A stretch of DNA of 23,070 bases from Cerioporus squamosus. Its lineage: Eukaryota > Basidiomycota > Agaricomycetes > Polyporales > Polyporaceae. The DNA lies in NCBI GenBank assembly GCA_022592435.1, contig JABYQS010000426.1:1-23070 (forward strand), read 5' to 3'. The translations under genes were made by a program, and so were the position numbers. The notes beneath the pieces are model-generated. The model was not told the origin of the DNA and searched no databases. It was given only the letters and a program-made list of their open reading frames with translations. This document shows, one piece after another, positions 10,169-22,630 of the stretch; within the stretch, counting starts at the first letter, position 1, and the number at the start of each line of letters is the position of its first letter.

Positions 10169-13100
10169 TCACACCTCGGCCGCGAACGTCGGGAAATTCG
10201 CCACGAATGGCTGCATGGCCGTGAGCCGCTGCAGGACCATGCCGGCCACCGTCCCGTTCCCGCGTCGCTTGAGATCGCCCGCCAACCGCCGGGCCATTGA
10301 CGTGACGGACTGCCCCAAGACGTTCCGCTCTTCTCCGCACGTCGTGAGCAGCGCCCACTCGAGGTGGAGTGCACCTGTGAGTGACGACGAGATGACAGCG
10401 ACGAGGAACTCGACCCAGATCGTCTGCTCTGTCGCGGCGAGGTTGTCTGCGGACGCGACCAGGGCAGGCAAGATGAGGTGCAGGAAGATCGGGAGCAGTG
10501 GTGGGGAGCGGGATGTCCGGGGGATGGTCAGCACGAACGTCGCGAAACGGCGGGGGGCCTCCATGTCCGAGACCGTGGAGGCGAGCAGGTGGATGAGCTG
10601 GTCCCAGACCATACGAAGGAACTTCGTGGGCGGGCAGAGCAGCAGGCACCGGTCTAGGTCGAGGGCGGGGGCGCGGCCTGCGCGAGCGGCCGATAGAGCG
10701 TTCATGACTAGCTGGCGGGCTTGGCTCTTCCCGTCTGTCGCTCCTGGGGTTATGGAAAGCGGATTGTGCAGCTCTGTGTATTTGGCTAGGTTCACAAACG
10801 AAGGAAAGATGTGGTACAGATGTGTTTACCTTCGATTGGTAGGCCCAGTGCTCGAAGAGCTGCTGGACGGATAGCCTTGACGTCAGGCGGGTTCTCGCTT
10901 TTCTTGAAGAGCTCCTCCACGTTCGGTGGCAGGGGATCTGGGATCGATCGGAGGACGTTAGGGGCGGACAGGGACAGCACCGTAGGAGGGCAAGAAGGAG
11001 ATGTGAGAAGTGTCTTGAGGACGTCCAGTTGAACGGGTGCCATGTACCTAATATATGCGGTGAATCGGATGTGCCTAGACTATCGAGTCTCGACAGAGAA
11101 CACCTACCCTCGACGCTGAATATCTGAGAGCAGAAACCTGATGACGCCGGCCAGGGTCCAATTCAGCAGGGGACCTAGGAAGTACGAAATCCCGTTGTTG
11201 AGCACCTCCTTGTCCATCTTGACCTTGTTTTCTGTCACTGAGTGTATCGCGTGGGCGAACAGGAACGGCGCAATCTTCAACAGGGTCTTAGGGCGTGTAG
11301 CTCTGTATAGACGTCAAGCTCTCTCGTTCTACAAGGAGACAGAGACCGGCTGCCACATACCGCAGGATAGTGTCTTCGATACCCTCACTTCCAGGATCGA
11401 ACAGAGCCTTGGTCCATGAGGTGAATGCTGCAGGCTCGTCTCCGGTGAGTGAGTCTGCACGGACATTCATCCCGGCAGTCCGCAAGAACTCGGGGTTTAG
11501 CTGCCTTTCTCCGACTTTGAACTGCAGTGACCCGAGCTGGATAGCACATCTCAGCACCGTTGACATTATGGCCTCAACCTCACTCACGTTGAGTCGCGCG
11601 ATGGTGGCTTCAGCAAACAAGACCACGTCGCCCAGATGGCTAACCGCCGTCTGGGGGTCGCCTTACTCCAAATGTTCGTGAGCTCGGAGTTATCCTAGGA
11701 TAGCTGATGACTACGCACCGACAGTCTCGCAGTCATAATCCTCGATGAATGCCAGCGCATAAGCTACCAAGTCGGTGATTTTGGCGTGGAGAGACAGCAT
11801 ATCTAGTGCCAATTCATGTGTACAGAGCATCTTGCACACCAACCCAAGCGACTCTGCATCCATGTTCTTTGAGGAAGTGGTGAAGCGCTGCAGGGCATTG
11901 TCAGGAACGTCGCTGGTGAGGACTGGCATACAAATTTACTAACCTTCACGACTACGTCAGCGAATGCTGCATGGCAGCAGGGGTCTTTCCAGGCACGGTA
12001 CAACAGGATCTCGATGTCTTCAGGTGTAGCATCTGACGACAGCTTGCCCTCAAAGTATCCCTGGAGAGTGTGTCAGCGCTGAAACAACGTATCAAGAGGA
12101 GTCGATACTTGCAGGAAGGTCGACTCCTGCTTCCTGTGCGTCCGTCGCAATACGAGGGTGGAAGTCATTCGATAAGTTTGGGTTGATGGTTGCAACGACC
12201 GCCTGCTCGACGACGCCAACGGATAGAAGTTGGTACAGGAACTCCGATAGGAAGGACTGCGGCCTATAGTTTACGGGTTCACTAGCGGGAGAGGAGCCAA
12301 CCCGCAAGCACTCACATCACGGACTTGTCGCTCGCTGTGTCTGACACTCCAGCCTGCCCATTGTTGTCCACCTTCTCTAGGAGATCAGTGCGATGCAGAA
12401 CGTGTGGCAATGCGAACTGCAACGCTGAGTGCTAAACTCTGTCAACTACCGCCCTCACGTGCAGGTGATTGGACTCACCCAGTCCGCTTCGGATATGCCT
12501 TCAGGTCGTCCTACTTTTCTGAACGAGGCAAGTAGATGAGGCAACTATGTTCTTCATTAGGTGGGCCACAGGGTTATCGAGCGCTGACACTGACCCTGCC
12601 AATCGTGAACGCTCTCCAGATTGAAGAGGCCTTTGTCGGTCCTCCAGGGCTGATACTTTGCGCCAAACATGTCAATGCGGAGATGATGAGTTGCGCGTAG
12701 AACGTCACCGGGGTCCAAGACGATCCCCGCAGAAGGGACACAAGTATCGCGACTGCATGTGGTCCGTCACCTGAACCGAACTCTCCCGCTCTACAACATA
12801 TCTACAAAGGATGAGCTCAGCGCGCAGTGGAAGAGTTTAAGGAGGAAGGTTTTACCAGGTGATTGAGGACAAGACTGCAGGTGACGATGTCTGTCTCCGA
12901 GCTGGATCCAAGGACAGTATGCTGCAGCGTGTGCATCATCTGCGTCTCTCTCGCCACCTTGGCGTCGTCCCCAAGATACATGCTGAGAGAGTAGGCGAAG
13001 GTTTCGAGCACCTGACGGACGCCTCCCGATATCCGTGGGTTCTGCAACAGCTCGTTGGCATCGGCGAAGTACAGCATGGCCTGGCCCGGGGCGACCTGCG

Positions 13101-13722
13101 ACACGTCCGACACGCACGAGAGCAGGAGGACGAGTAGCTCCGAGGCGGAGGTTGTCAATTGATGGAAGTTCGAGACGGGAAGTTCGTATGCAATGCGCAT
13201 GAGTTGCATAGCACACTGAACAGTGCTGAGAAGTCGGGTCGCAGGTTCGCCGTAAGGGACAAGGGATCCAGTAGCAGGTAGACCGGACGCGTAATGGTGG
13301 TCCAGGGCGACTCTGCATAGCATGTCCAGCGTCGCAGCATCTTGGAGGGATGGTGCGGCTAGCAAGAACGCCGTGAGGAACGTCGGGAGGGACAGCACGC
13401 CATCTTCGATAGCTTGCTTGAGGTATCCTTGCAGAGTGGGATCACCGGGGTAGTCCCGGAAGAGTACCAACACAGAGTCTATGCAAAGGTCTGTCTGTCA
13501 GCATCCAAAGACTCATTGAATAAAAAGATTCTGACTGCTGATATCTGATTCGACGCTATGAGCGGCGTTGTGGGCCAGGTTCTTGGATATGAACAACTTG
13601 CAGAGGGCGAGCCACTAGATGACGTAGTGAGCACATCTTCATGGTGGCGCATGAGCCAGACGTACTTTGCGTGAAGTTATCCCACTCTGATACGAATTCC
13701 TGGTGAGCTCGCTCAAAGACAT
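10169..13722 (-). CDS. MED5: Mediator of RNA polymerase II transcription subunit 5 (Nut1-like), 959 aa
   Basis: Thirteen exons: 13722-13666, 13614-13536, 13478-12856, 12780-12595, 12544-12479, 12416-12316, 12263-12113, 12060-11944, 11887-11719, 11661-11361, 11302-11108, 11047-10830 and 10785-10169. They sum to 2880 nt and close in frame, which is strong internal support. The N-terminus MSLSELTRNSYQSGI then KWLALCKLFISKNL resembles fungal Med5. Other segments that read like the family are VAILVSLLRGSSW, LPHVLHRTDLLEK, KRFTTSS, the motif ETVGDPQTAVSHLGDVVLF (about 514-532) and LLNWTLAGVIRFLLSDIQRR. The protein is all-helical with no catalytic motif. Role: tail-module subunit of Mediator, in the nucleus, passing activator signals to RNA polymerase II. 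Intron 7 must be GC-AG, and the acceptor at 12781 is a GAG, slightly unusual. The family assignment rests on memory of Med5 and is less certain than the gene model. Confidence 0.85.
12061..12112 (-). other. GC-AG intron in MED5
   Basis: This 52-bp intron begins GCAAGT instead of GT and ends CTCCAG. Only this boundary joins GVDLP to GYFEGKL in frame. The nearest GT (four bases into the intron) shifts the frame and meets a stop. GCAAGT is the standard donor of the minor GC-AG class of U2 introns. Confidence 0.75.
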
Positions 13723-14009
13723 GCCCCAACCGCAATCTGCTCAGGCGATCGTGGTGGTTGCACTCGAAGAACACGCGTCTACCGTCAGCTGCACTGCTTT
13801 ATCCTTTCGCTGCACCATGGTCAAGAGCTCCGTCCTCCGACATATAGTTTTCCTCCGTTTCCAAGGGATATGCATTGCGTACGAATATGCATAAACAATT
13901 AGATAGTGTGCAACAACGTGGCGGGCCTGCCGCGAGGTATGCAATGCGGGGTATGTACTAATATGTGGTGCGGCGTTACGACTAATCCAAGGTATAGCAT
14001 ACTTAATGA
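13723..14009. other. MED5 promoter / golgin 3' region
   Basis: 287 bp between two genes of the same orientation. It is AT-richer than the flanks, with several TATGCATA-like and ACTAATATG words, but no classical TATA box at a convincing distance. The - strand open frame across it (13741-14136) is a read-through of golgin intron and intergenic DNA, not a gene. Confidence 0.45.
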
Positions 14010-17000
14010 TCATGCTTTCGCGATGAGCCGTCGAGTCTCCTGTGGTGTGAATCGCAGGATCGTCGACAAGATACGGATGAGATGCGGCTGCAGAAATATG
14101 AGTGAGATGTCCGTGTAGATAGAAGAGCTCAAACATACCCTCATTTCCTTATGTTCCAAGAACTGAAGGATCACATTCCGGAGGTACTCGAAGTTGACTT
14201 CTTCCTCTGACTTCCCGGTCGATGGAGACGACGGCCTCGAGGACGTCTCCCGAGAGGTCAGGTCAGACACAGATGACACTGGAGACCGTATCTCGGACGT
14301 GCTTTCGTTCCGCGAAGCCCAGTAGCCAACTCCAGGACCACGTTGCTTCTCGAGCAATGCAACAGAGGATTGCACTTTGCGCAGCTCCTCGCGCAAGGTC
14401 TGAACATCGGGTGAGCAAGAGGGTTGAGTGCAAAACGTTCACGAACTTACCTTATTCTGCGCACGCAGCTGGGCTTCGCGGCCCTTGCTCTCGTCCGCGA
14501 ACTGCTGCAAGTCGGCCGTTTTCGCGCTGAGCTCAGCGAGCTGGTTCTTTGCCACAGTCTTCGAGCAATGTCAGCGTGATAGCTCGTCGTAAGTCCCTGG
14601 AGTGCACGTACCTCGACTTCCGCCGACTTCTCCAACTGCGCATAGAGGTCGGTGATTTGTTTCTGGTACGATCGGATCTCGCTCTGGAGTGCCTGAATCT
14701 CGTCCTTCAAAGCCTGGACACTCTCCGACTGTGCGTCTTTGCTCTTCTGGGACGAGTTCACCACTGCCTTGAGCGACTCGACTTCGCGTGCCCGCTCGGC
14801 CAACTTCTTGCTCCAGTGCGCCTCTCCTTCGTCGCGCTCGCGCTCAGCCTCCGCCAACCTCCTGCGCAAGTCGCTGAGCTTGGCCTCGTACTTGGACTCA
14901 GCAGCGGCGAGCAGGCGGGTAACCTCCTCTGTGGATGGTCCAGGGGATTGGACCTTCATGTCCTGTTCACGGCGCACGTCCGAGAACTCCTCCTGGAGGA
15001 GAGCGATGCGGTCGTTCGCCTCACGAAGCTGGTACTGCAGCTCGGTGTTCTGTCCTTGGAGGGACTCCAGCGTAGACTGAGAGGACTCCAGTTCCGCCTG
15101 ACGCATTTGCAGCTGATCGAAGAGCTCGTCCTTCTCCTTCGAGAGCGTACGGACCGTGCTCTCGAGATCGGAGATACGCGCCTTTTTGTTCTCCATCTCC
15201 CTGACATGAGTCGTCTATATACGAGGTCAAGCAATGACATGGGTAAATGCCGAGAATCTCACATACCTTGGTCGTGATGGCCTCAAGCTCGAACTGTCCT
15301 CGGAGGGCAGCAAGCTCCTTCTCATGCTTCTCCTTCAAGACAGCCACCTCCTTGTCGAAATGTGCCCTCAGGCCCTGTAGCGCCGTCTCCCGCTCCGAGT
15401 TGACCTTGTCAATCTCGGCTTGTAGTCTCGCCCTCTCCGCCTTCTCCTTCTCCCGCTCTACCTTTGGCTCTCCCTCACCGTACCAATCTCCTTCAGCGCG
15501 TCGTCTCGCTCCTTTTCTGCCTTGACCAACTTCTGCCTGACGGTCTTCAGCAGTGCGATGGCCTTCGTCCGCTTCTCCTCCTCCTCCTTCGCGTTGTTCG
15601 TCGCTTTACTGAGCTCGGCCTGCAAGCGCTCGATCTCTGCCTTGCGTTTGGCCGACTCCTGTTCGACCTGGCTCGTCGAGCCCTGCGAAGCTTTGAGAAG
15701 CTTCTCCGCCTCCTCCACCTGACCCTTCAGCTTGTCAATTTGGTCAGTCAAGGACTTCGACTCGAGACGGTGAATATCTCGGAGCTCTTCCAAACGCTCG
15801 TCCTGACCTGTAAACTAAGATGATCGTACGGTACGCGGGAGAGGACGAGCTGTACGTACGAGTGAGCTTGCCGGTGAGCCGTCGGATCTCATCCTGCGCC
15901 ATCTGTGCATGGAGTCAGCGATTACGAAGAATGACAACGGAGCTCCGGGCTGCTCACCTCGGTCTTGAGACTCATATTCTGCAGGAAGTCCCGCAGGGCA
16001 TCGGCCTCAGTAACGCTCTCCACAGAGGTGAGCTCGCGTAGAACGCGGTCAGCAGCCAACTTCTCGGCTTGCAGGCGCTTGAAAGAGGTGGAGACGTCTA
16101 TAGCGGATGAGATGGAAGTCGACTAGGTGCGCTTGTCAAACGTACCTGTGAACCGCTGCTCTACGAGCTTAAGTCGCTTCTGCAACGCCTCGACATCGAC
16201 GCCGTCAACTGTCTTCGCACTGGAGTGGCAGCCCGGAGGATGTCCAACTCGGCAGTAGTAGGACCGTCTAGGATTGGCATAGACTGAGAGACGGGATCAT
16301 CGCTGGCGGCATCTTCGACAACAGCCGCAGGTGGCTCTCCAGCCAGCGAGTCCTCAGACGGAATAGGCTCTGCAAGAGGGTCGTCAGGTTCGCCCTCGGA
16401 GACAGAGCCCGTGCTCTGGGGCGCGTCAGGCTCGGGGTTCGCAGGATCTTGCAGATCCGGCACGGGTGCAGGTTCGGAATGGGAGGAAGACGCGATCTCT
16501 GGCTCGGTAGAAGTCGACGCAGGTACTGCTTCCGGTTCTGAGCTGGTAGGAGTTGCCGCCACAGGCTCGATCCCCGTCTCCTCTGTCGCAGCGGGAAGAT
16601 CCCGGTCACCGGCGGTCTGCTCGGGCGAAGAGACCAGTTGTGCGTCGTCAGAAGACGTGTCCTCGGAAGACGCAGCAACACTCTCTTCAGCTGGAGTAGC
16701 GTCCATTGCAGGTGCCGCCTCGTCCCGTTCATTGACGGACTCGGGCTCTCCGAGAGCTTTGGTATTCCAGAGATGCTCTCCGCAGCACCATGGAGGGACA
16801 CGGGAGCCTCAGTAGTCGGAGAGGCGAGCGGCGAATCTGGCAGGGGAGTAGACGTCGGTGAGAGGGGATTGGGAGGCCCTTTCCCGATAGGCATATCCTT
16901 GTCTTCAGACGCGGGGGCCAGCGGGTGATCTGCGGAAGGTACGGGGGACGGGGACGCCCTCGCAGACGACGAAGGGGTACTCGTACCAGACGCATCTCCA

Positions 17001-17323
17001 ACCGAGAACTTGGCGCGGAGCCTATCCTCCAGTGTGGACCTCCCGGTGAGACGCGGCTTGGGTGCAGGCGTCGATGTAGGTTCCGCAGCAGCTGGAGAGG
17101 CCGCTCGTGCTGGGCTATGGCTTGGACTAGCGGGTCGCTGGATGACTAGAGACTTCTTGAGAGTACTCAAGGCAGACTCAGCGAGTTGGGAGGAGGACGA
17201 GAAGGAGGTGCGTATGCTGGAGTCCGTGGATTCACGCGCTGGTGTCTCTCCGTTGGACGCGTCTTGAGATGTCCTGGGAGCCTGCGCTAGGTTCTCAACA
17301 GCATGTCGCCATTGAGTGAACAT
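14010..17323 (-). CDS. GRIP-domain golgin (Imh1-like coiled-coil Golgi tether), about 926 aa
   Basis: Best model: exons 17323-16741, 16690-16265, 16208-16146, 16097-15958, 15902-15860, 15807-15527, 15461-15267, 15214-14612, 14558-14451, 14399-14139 and 14087-14010, closing at 2781 nt. The start MFTQWRHAVENLAQ is followed by about 280 Ser/Pro/Glu-rich disordered residues. Long coiled coil comes next (DVEALQKRLKLVEQRFTDVS, LESKSLTDQIDKLKGQVEEA, ENKKARISDLESTVRTLSKE). The C-terminus is a GRIP domain: VNFEYLRNVILQFLEHKEMR, with the conserved Tyr that contacts Arl1-GTP, then RPHLIRILSTILRFTPQE. Such golgins sit on trans-Golgi membranes through Arl1 and capture endosome-derived vesicles. The family call is firm through GRIP. 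Two joins (16265/16208 and 15527/15461) are uncertain, because the reading also becomes continuous if only 8 nt or 17 nt are removed. Confidence 0.85.
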
Positions 17324-17576
17324 GTTTGGTGCAGGAGTGCGGGAAGAATCTGAGAACGAGACCCGTGAAGTCGAGCACGGTGTGGTGACGGTAGGAGCAG
17401 CAGGTATGGCAGGCCGCAGGAGCGGTACGACACCGAGCCGCTCGTACCGGTATGAGCGCTTGCCGGTCTCTAGCACATGTACAGTTAACGCGTCGGGCTT
17501 CATGGACTTGAGTGCGAAAGCAAACAACGGCCTAATGGGGATCTGATAGAGTACATTACAACTACAGTACAATGAA
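17324..17576. other. Golgin promoter / PEX14 3' region
   Basis: 253 bp between the PEX14 stop and the golgin ATG, both on the - strand. An upstream-extended golgin frame is open to 17617 but includes low-quality residues. The ATG at 17323 (MFTQWRHAVENL) is preferred because the coding character starts there. No TATA box or repeat was seen. Confidence 0.45.
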
Positions 17577-18696
17577 TCAGGGAGAGTCCGGTGCAGCAAC
17601 CTCCTTGCCCTTGCCATTCACCGCCGGGGATGGCGCATTGGTAGGTGGTATATAGGGCGACGGTGTGGATGGCGCACTGGCTGCAGGTGAACTACCGGCC
17701 AGTTGCCATGCGGGTATTGAGGGCTTTCCAGGGAGAATGGGAGTCGAGGGGCCTGTAGACATGCTGGGTCCTCTGCTGAGAAGCAGAGCTTTGAGAGACT
17801 TGAGCTCCTGCTGAAGCTCGGCGAGGGACTGGTTGTGGCTCTCTTTGTTTTTGTCGATCATCTAAAGAGGACATGCATGAGTTGGAGTCGCATGCCTCAA
17901 ACGAGCGGGAACCAACCTTCGGAAGCATTTCGCGGACATTATTGACTTCTTCACGAATCTCCCGCATCTCGTCTCTTGTCCTTGTCTCTCCATCGCGCAT
18001 GTCCTTGACGGCATCTTCCACTTCCTGTGTAACCTTGGCCACTTTCTCGTTCTGCACCTCCACTGCGGTCCGAACGGCGGCGGTCTCGGCCTGGATCTCT
18101 TTCAACAATGCTTCGGCGGCATCAAACTGCGCGGCCATGGCATCCTTGTCCTGCTCGTACGCAGTTACAGAGGGAGGCCGAAGATGTGGCAGGACGTATT
18201 TCTGGGAGGCAAGAGTTAGCTCAGATGATTGAGACCGAACACATCCTCACGCACCCTGAACAACGCCGCCGCACCGTATGCGACGGTACCAGATACAACA
18301 GCGGTGATCTTTCATATGCTTCAGTAGTCATCCAAGCGCCGCGGACAACGCTGACACTCACGAAGTAGTCTCTCCAGTCCCATTGATGAGGCGGGGGTTG
18401 AACGGGGGAATATGGCATAGGTCCATAGACTGGACCGTACGCACTCGGCGGATATGCTTGCACAGATGGACGCGGTGCACTCTGGTTTACTGCGGCCTGC
18501 CTCATAGCCTCCTCGATCTCTGGACCGGTGAGACCCTTGGCTTCCAGGAACTGGACGCGCTGTGCGAGAGGCGAAGCTTGTGCCTGGCAGTCCGGTGAGC
18601 GTGCTGTCGTGGAGCCTGGTTGCAGCTACACACCTTTGGGTCGGCAAGGAACGCGACTGCATTGCGCATGAGCTCCTGCCTGTCGGGGGTGGCCAT
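17577..18696 (-). CDS. PEX14: Peroxisomal membrane docking protein Pex14, 302 aa
   Basis: Five exons (18696-18634, 18583-18362, 18308-18255, 18201-17917, 17861-17577) with 50-55 bp introns close at 909 nt. Residues 1-50 are the conserved Pex14 N-terminal domain that binds Pex5 and Pex19: DRQELMRNAVAFLADPK, SPLAQRVQFLEAKGLTGPEI. A Pro-rich stretch with YPPSAYGPVYGPMPY follows. The hydrophobic segment ITAVVSGTVAYGAAALF at 96-112, flanked by WDWRDYF and RKYVLPHLRPP, is the expected membrane region. Residues about 125-230 form a coiled coil (AALLKEI-like heptads, VEDAVKDMRDGETR, SLAELQQELKSLKALL). The tail is Ser/Pro-rich. Role: with Pex13 it docks cargo-loaded Pex5 at the peroxisome and forms the translocation pore. 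The length is typical for fungi. It shares a short divergent promoter with TUF1. Confidence 0.95.
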
Positions 18697-18918
18697 GGCT
18701 GCGAGACGGAGGGCTGAGGCAAGAGCAGGTGCCCGTGCGCCGTGCGCCGGTAAACGCGAAGCCGACGCTGGGCGCCCGTGACGCGGGGCGGGTGATTGGC
18801 GCGCGGAGGCCGGAGGAAGCCGTGCCGCACTCCGGACGTGGATTTTTGGGCGTGAGCCTTGCGTGGGTTTGCACGTCTCCACTGCAGCGCTCTGCTTGCA
18901 TCCACCATCTCTGCCGCC
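18697..18918. promoter_or_regulatory. Bidirectional promoter between PEX14 and TUF1
   Basis: Only 222 bp separate the two divergent ATGs (18696 on -, 18919 on +), so promoters and 5' UTRs must overlap. The interval is GC-rich and has a small direct repeat (CCGTGCGCCGTGCGCCGG near 18735) but no TATA box. This suggests a shared, constitutive TATA-less promoter. Confidence 0.6.
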
Positions 18919-20779
<1,861 letters not shown>

Positions 20780-21230
20780 GAGTGGATGGATTTGCAGGCA
20801 TCGTATCACCATACATAGCCCCATCGTTAATGCATGTGCTTGTATCCCTGCTCCCCACTCACCGCAAAAGGAGACCTCGAGCTCGCACACTCGACTCGCA
20901 ATACGCTGTACCTTAGACCCGCATGTTACCTACACAGACACTCTACTCTATTCATATGCTCTGAGGAAACAATCCAGCATACTCGCGGCGGTGTGGTCAC
21001 GCGACCATAAGAGGGAAGCGAGCTCAGCGCAGGAGTCTGGCTAGCGCGCGAGCGGTGGCCCCAGCCTTCTTCGAACGGAATCCCGTCTCCTTCCACTCCG
21101 CTACGGCCCTCCTTGCCTCGCTCGTCCAGCTCGCCCTTCTTGGTTCTGCGCCAACTCAAAATCGCCTGCCACGATGTTCTCTGCACTCCGCCAGGAGCTG
21201 GCGGTCGGTGAAGCGAGTGTGTGGCGGAGG
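20780..21230. other. Convergent 3' region of TUF1 and guanine deaminase, contents unclear
   Basis: Between the TUF1 stop and the last recognisable deaminase residues. The - strand reads plausibly in pieces, for example VAEWKETGFRSKKAGATARA ending at a stop near 21031, and GDFELAQNQEG near 21150 in another frame. These may be the broken deaminase C-terminus or a different small gene. The usual deaminase end, with its conserved DDRN-like motif, was not found. Nothing else recognisable was seen. Confidence 0.35.
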
Positions 21231-22440
21231 CGGACGCGCGCATCGCGACGACCTTGGAGGTCTGCTTGCGTGCTGCACCGCGGTGAGGATCGATAGAGAG
21301 AATCCGCCCGAGACGTCCGTTCCCAGCCCGACCTGCCACGTACGGGATACACATCGTCAGCGTCATGGGCATGTACATGTTGTGTGTTGCGGAAATATAC
21401 CTTGACCCCACGGTCGAGCAGCATACTGATGCGCCGCACTCACTGCCCGACGGTTGTGGCTCACGCCCGCATGCTTCGCCTTGATGAGCTCGACCTCTGC
21501 CTCCTCGAGGTGCACGGCGTGCGCGAGGATCGTGTTCTCGCGCAGCAGCCCGAACGCGTCGTACACCCCGGCGTATGTCGTCTTCTTCGACTTGTGCTTG
21601 ACCGTCCGCCGCGAGGGGGACTCGCCGGGAACAACTGCTGCGTGAACACGATTTCAGACTGATTCTCGGAGATGTGCGTGTGGATCGCGAGGGAGGGGGT
21701 CGGAGGGCACGCTTCCCGAGCTCGGAGAGCAGCTCGCTCGTGAACGAGATCGCGAAGCGGGCGGTCAGGATGGGGCCGACGAGCGGTTCGGTCATTCCTT
21801 GTGCTGGCGGGAGAGAGCGGATGTGGGCGATGATGTCGCGGGTCGCTGCGACGGATGCCTCCGGGGAGGGCTCGACGTAGTAGCCGGGAGAGTTCCTGTC
21901 CATGTTACATTTCTGCAGACACGCGAGTTAAGTCATATTGCTGAGAAGCCTACAGCGCGAGCGCACCCCGACGAATGCGCGCTGCCCTGCATTGGGAGGA
22001 TATCAACTCAGAACTTGCGTGCACACTACTTTGGAGAGTACGAACCATATTGTGGACGAAGTCTGCGAGGATGTTTGTCCTCTCGGAGTGCAGGTGCCAT
22101 AGTAACAGCACGTTGTGGACTGCAGTAGCATGGGTTAGTCAACGAGGGTCAGAGTGAAGGACAATGTGACCGACTTACCCCATAGTCAAACGTACGCTTG
22201 ATGATGGCAGTATATGCTCGTTTCGCGAAGCTTGGATCGGCGAAGCATGCCTCCGTCGGGAACGTCACTTCGGAGGCCAGTCGAGCAGCTCATGCTGCTG
22301 TCCACTGGAGCGGCGTGAGGAGACGGGAAAGTGCATTATACCTAGTGCCGTACGCACCTGCCAATGTTCGGAATTGCGATGCGTGCTATACGAACCAGTT
22401 AGCGGACGTTCCTCAGCACATGCTGAGCGGCACACTCATG
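21230..22440 (-). pseudogene. Guanine deaminase, disrupted by frameshifts and a local inversion
   Basis: Recognisable exon pieces run right to left: 22385-22358, 22304-22179, 22119-22046, 21986-21967, 21912-21401 and 21332 to about 21240. Together they follow guanine deaminase (guanine + water to xanthine + ammonia, amidohydrolase fold, one zinc): GQQHELLDW, EVTFPTEA, RAFVGKCNMDRNSPGYYVEP, GPILTARFAISFTSELLSEL, IHTHISENQSEIVFTQQLFP, VYDAFGLLRENTILAHAVHL, LDRGVKVGLGTDVSGGFSLS. Metal ligands corresponding to HTH, LAHAVH and GTD remain. Frame changes are needed near 22093, 21986, 21697, 21625 and 21268. The HCPTSN segment is lost at 21441-21458. The N-terminal exon, with the first HxH, and the C-terminus are not resolvable. 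The long - strand frame 20926-21903 is real only for its first about 70 residues. It may be a pseudogene or a good gene seen through poor sequence. Confidence 0.8.
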
Positions 22441-22630
22441 CAGAGCGTTGGGTATCTCGACGGGGTTGAGGTCGAGCTCGGACGGTCATTGAATCAGAAT
22501 CATACTATATCTTACACACCAGGAACATTCAGCAACTACAGCGTGACCGAACAGCGTCGAGTGAGGACATGCGCGCCATGACATCCCGAACGCGAATGCG
22601 AATCCATTCGCGACCGGCCATGCTCATCGA
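22441..22630. other. Unresolved 5' part of guanine deaminase and gap to kinase
   Basis: The deaminase N-terminal exon should lie here. A fragment such as ELDLNPVEIP near 22460 loosely fits the stretch before the expected VDTHxHA motif, with a GTGAGT-like donor damaged at about 22438. No start codon can be fixed. The kinase stop is at 22631. Confidence 0.3.

Noticed and set aside
10014..10874. 286-codon + strand open frame
   Set aside because: It lies antisense to the last MED5 exons, whose frame and splice phases close exactly. The + strand translation is Arg/Ser-rich with no domain.
12545..12615. Reading GLFNLESVHDWQ as the MED5 frame, needing an 11-nt removal
   Set aside because: Another frame gives a long convincing stretch (VAILVSLLRGSSW to IWRAFTIGR) with a normal 50-bp intron and a CTAAT branch site, and it closes in phase.
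14549..15277. 242-codon + strand open frame rich in Leu
   Set aside because: It is the mirror image of the golgin coiled coil. Glu/Lys/Leu heptad codons on the - strand make Leu-rich shadows on the + strand.
20926..21903. 325-codon - strand open frame as a single protein
   Set aside because: Only its first about 70 residues (MDRNSPGYYVEP onward) match guanine deaminase. The rest is out of frame and Arg/Ser-rich shadow.
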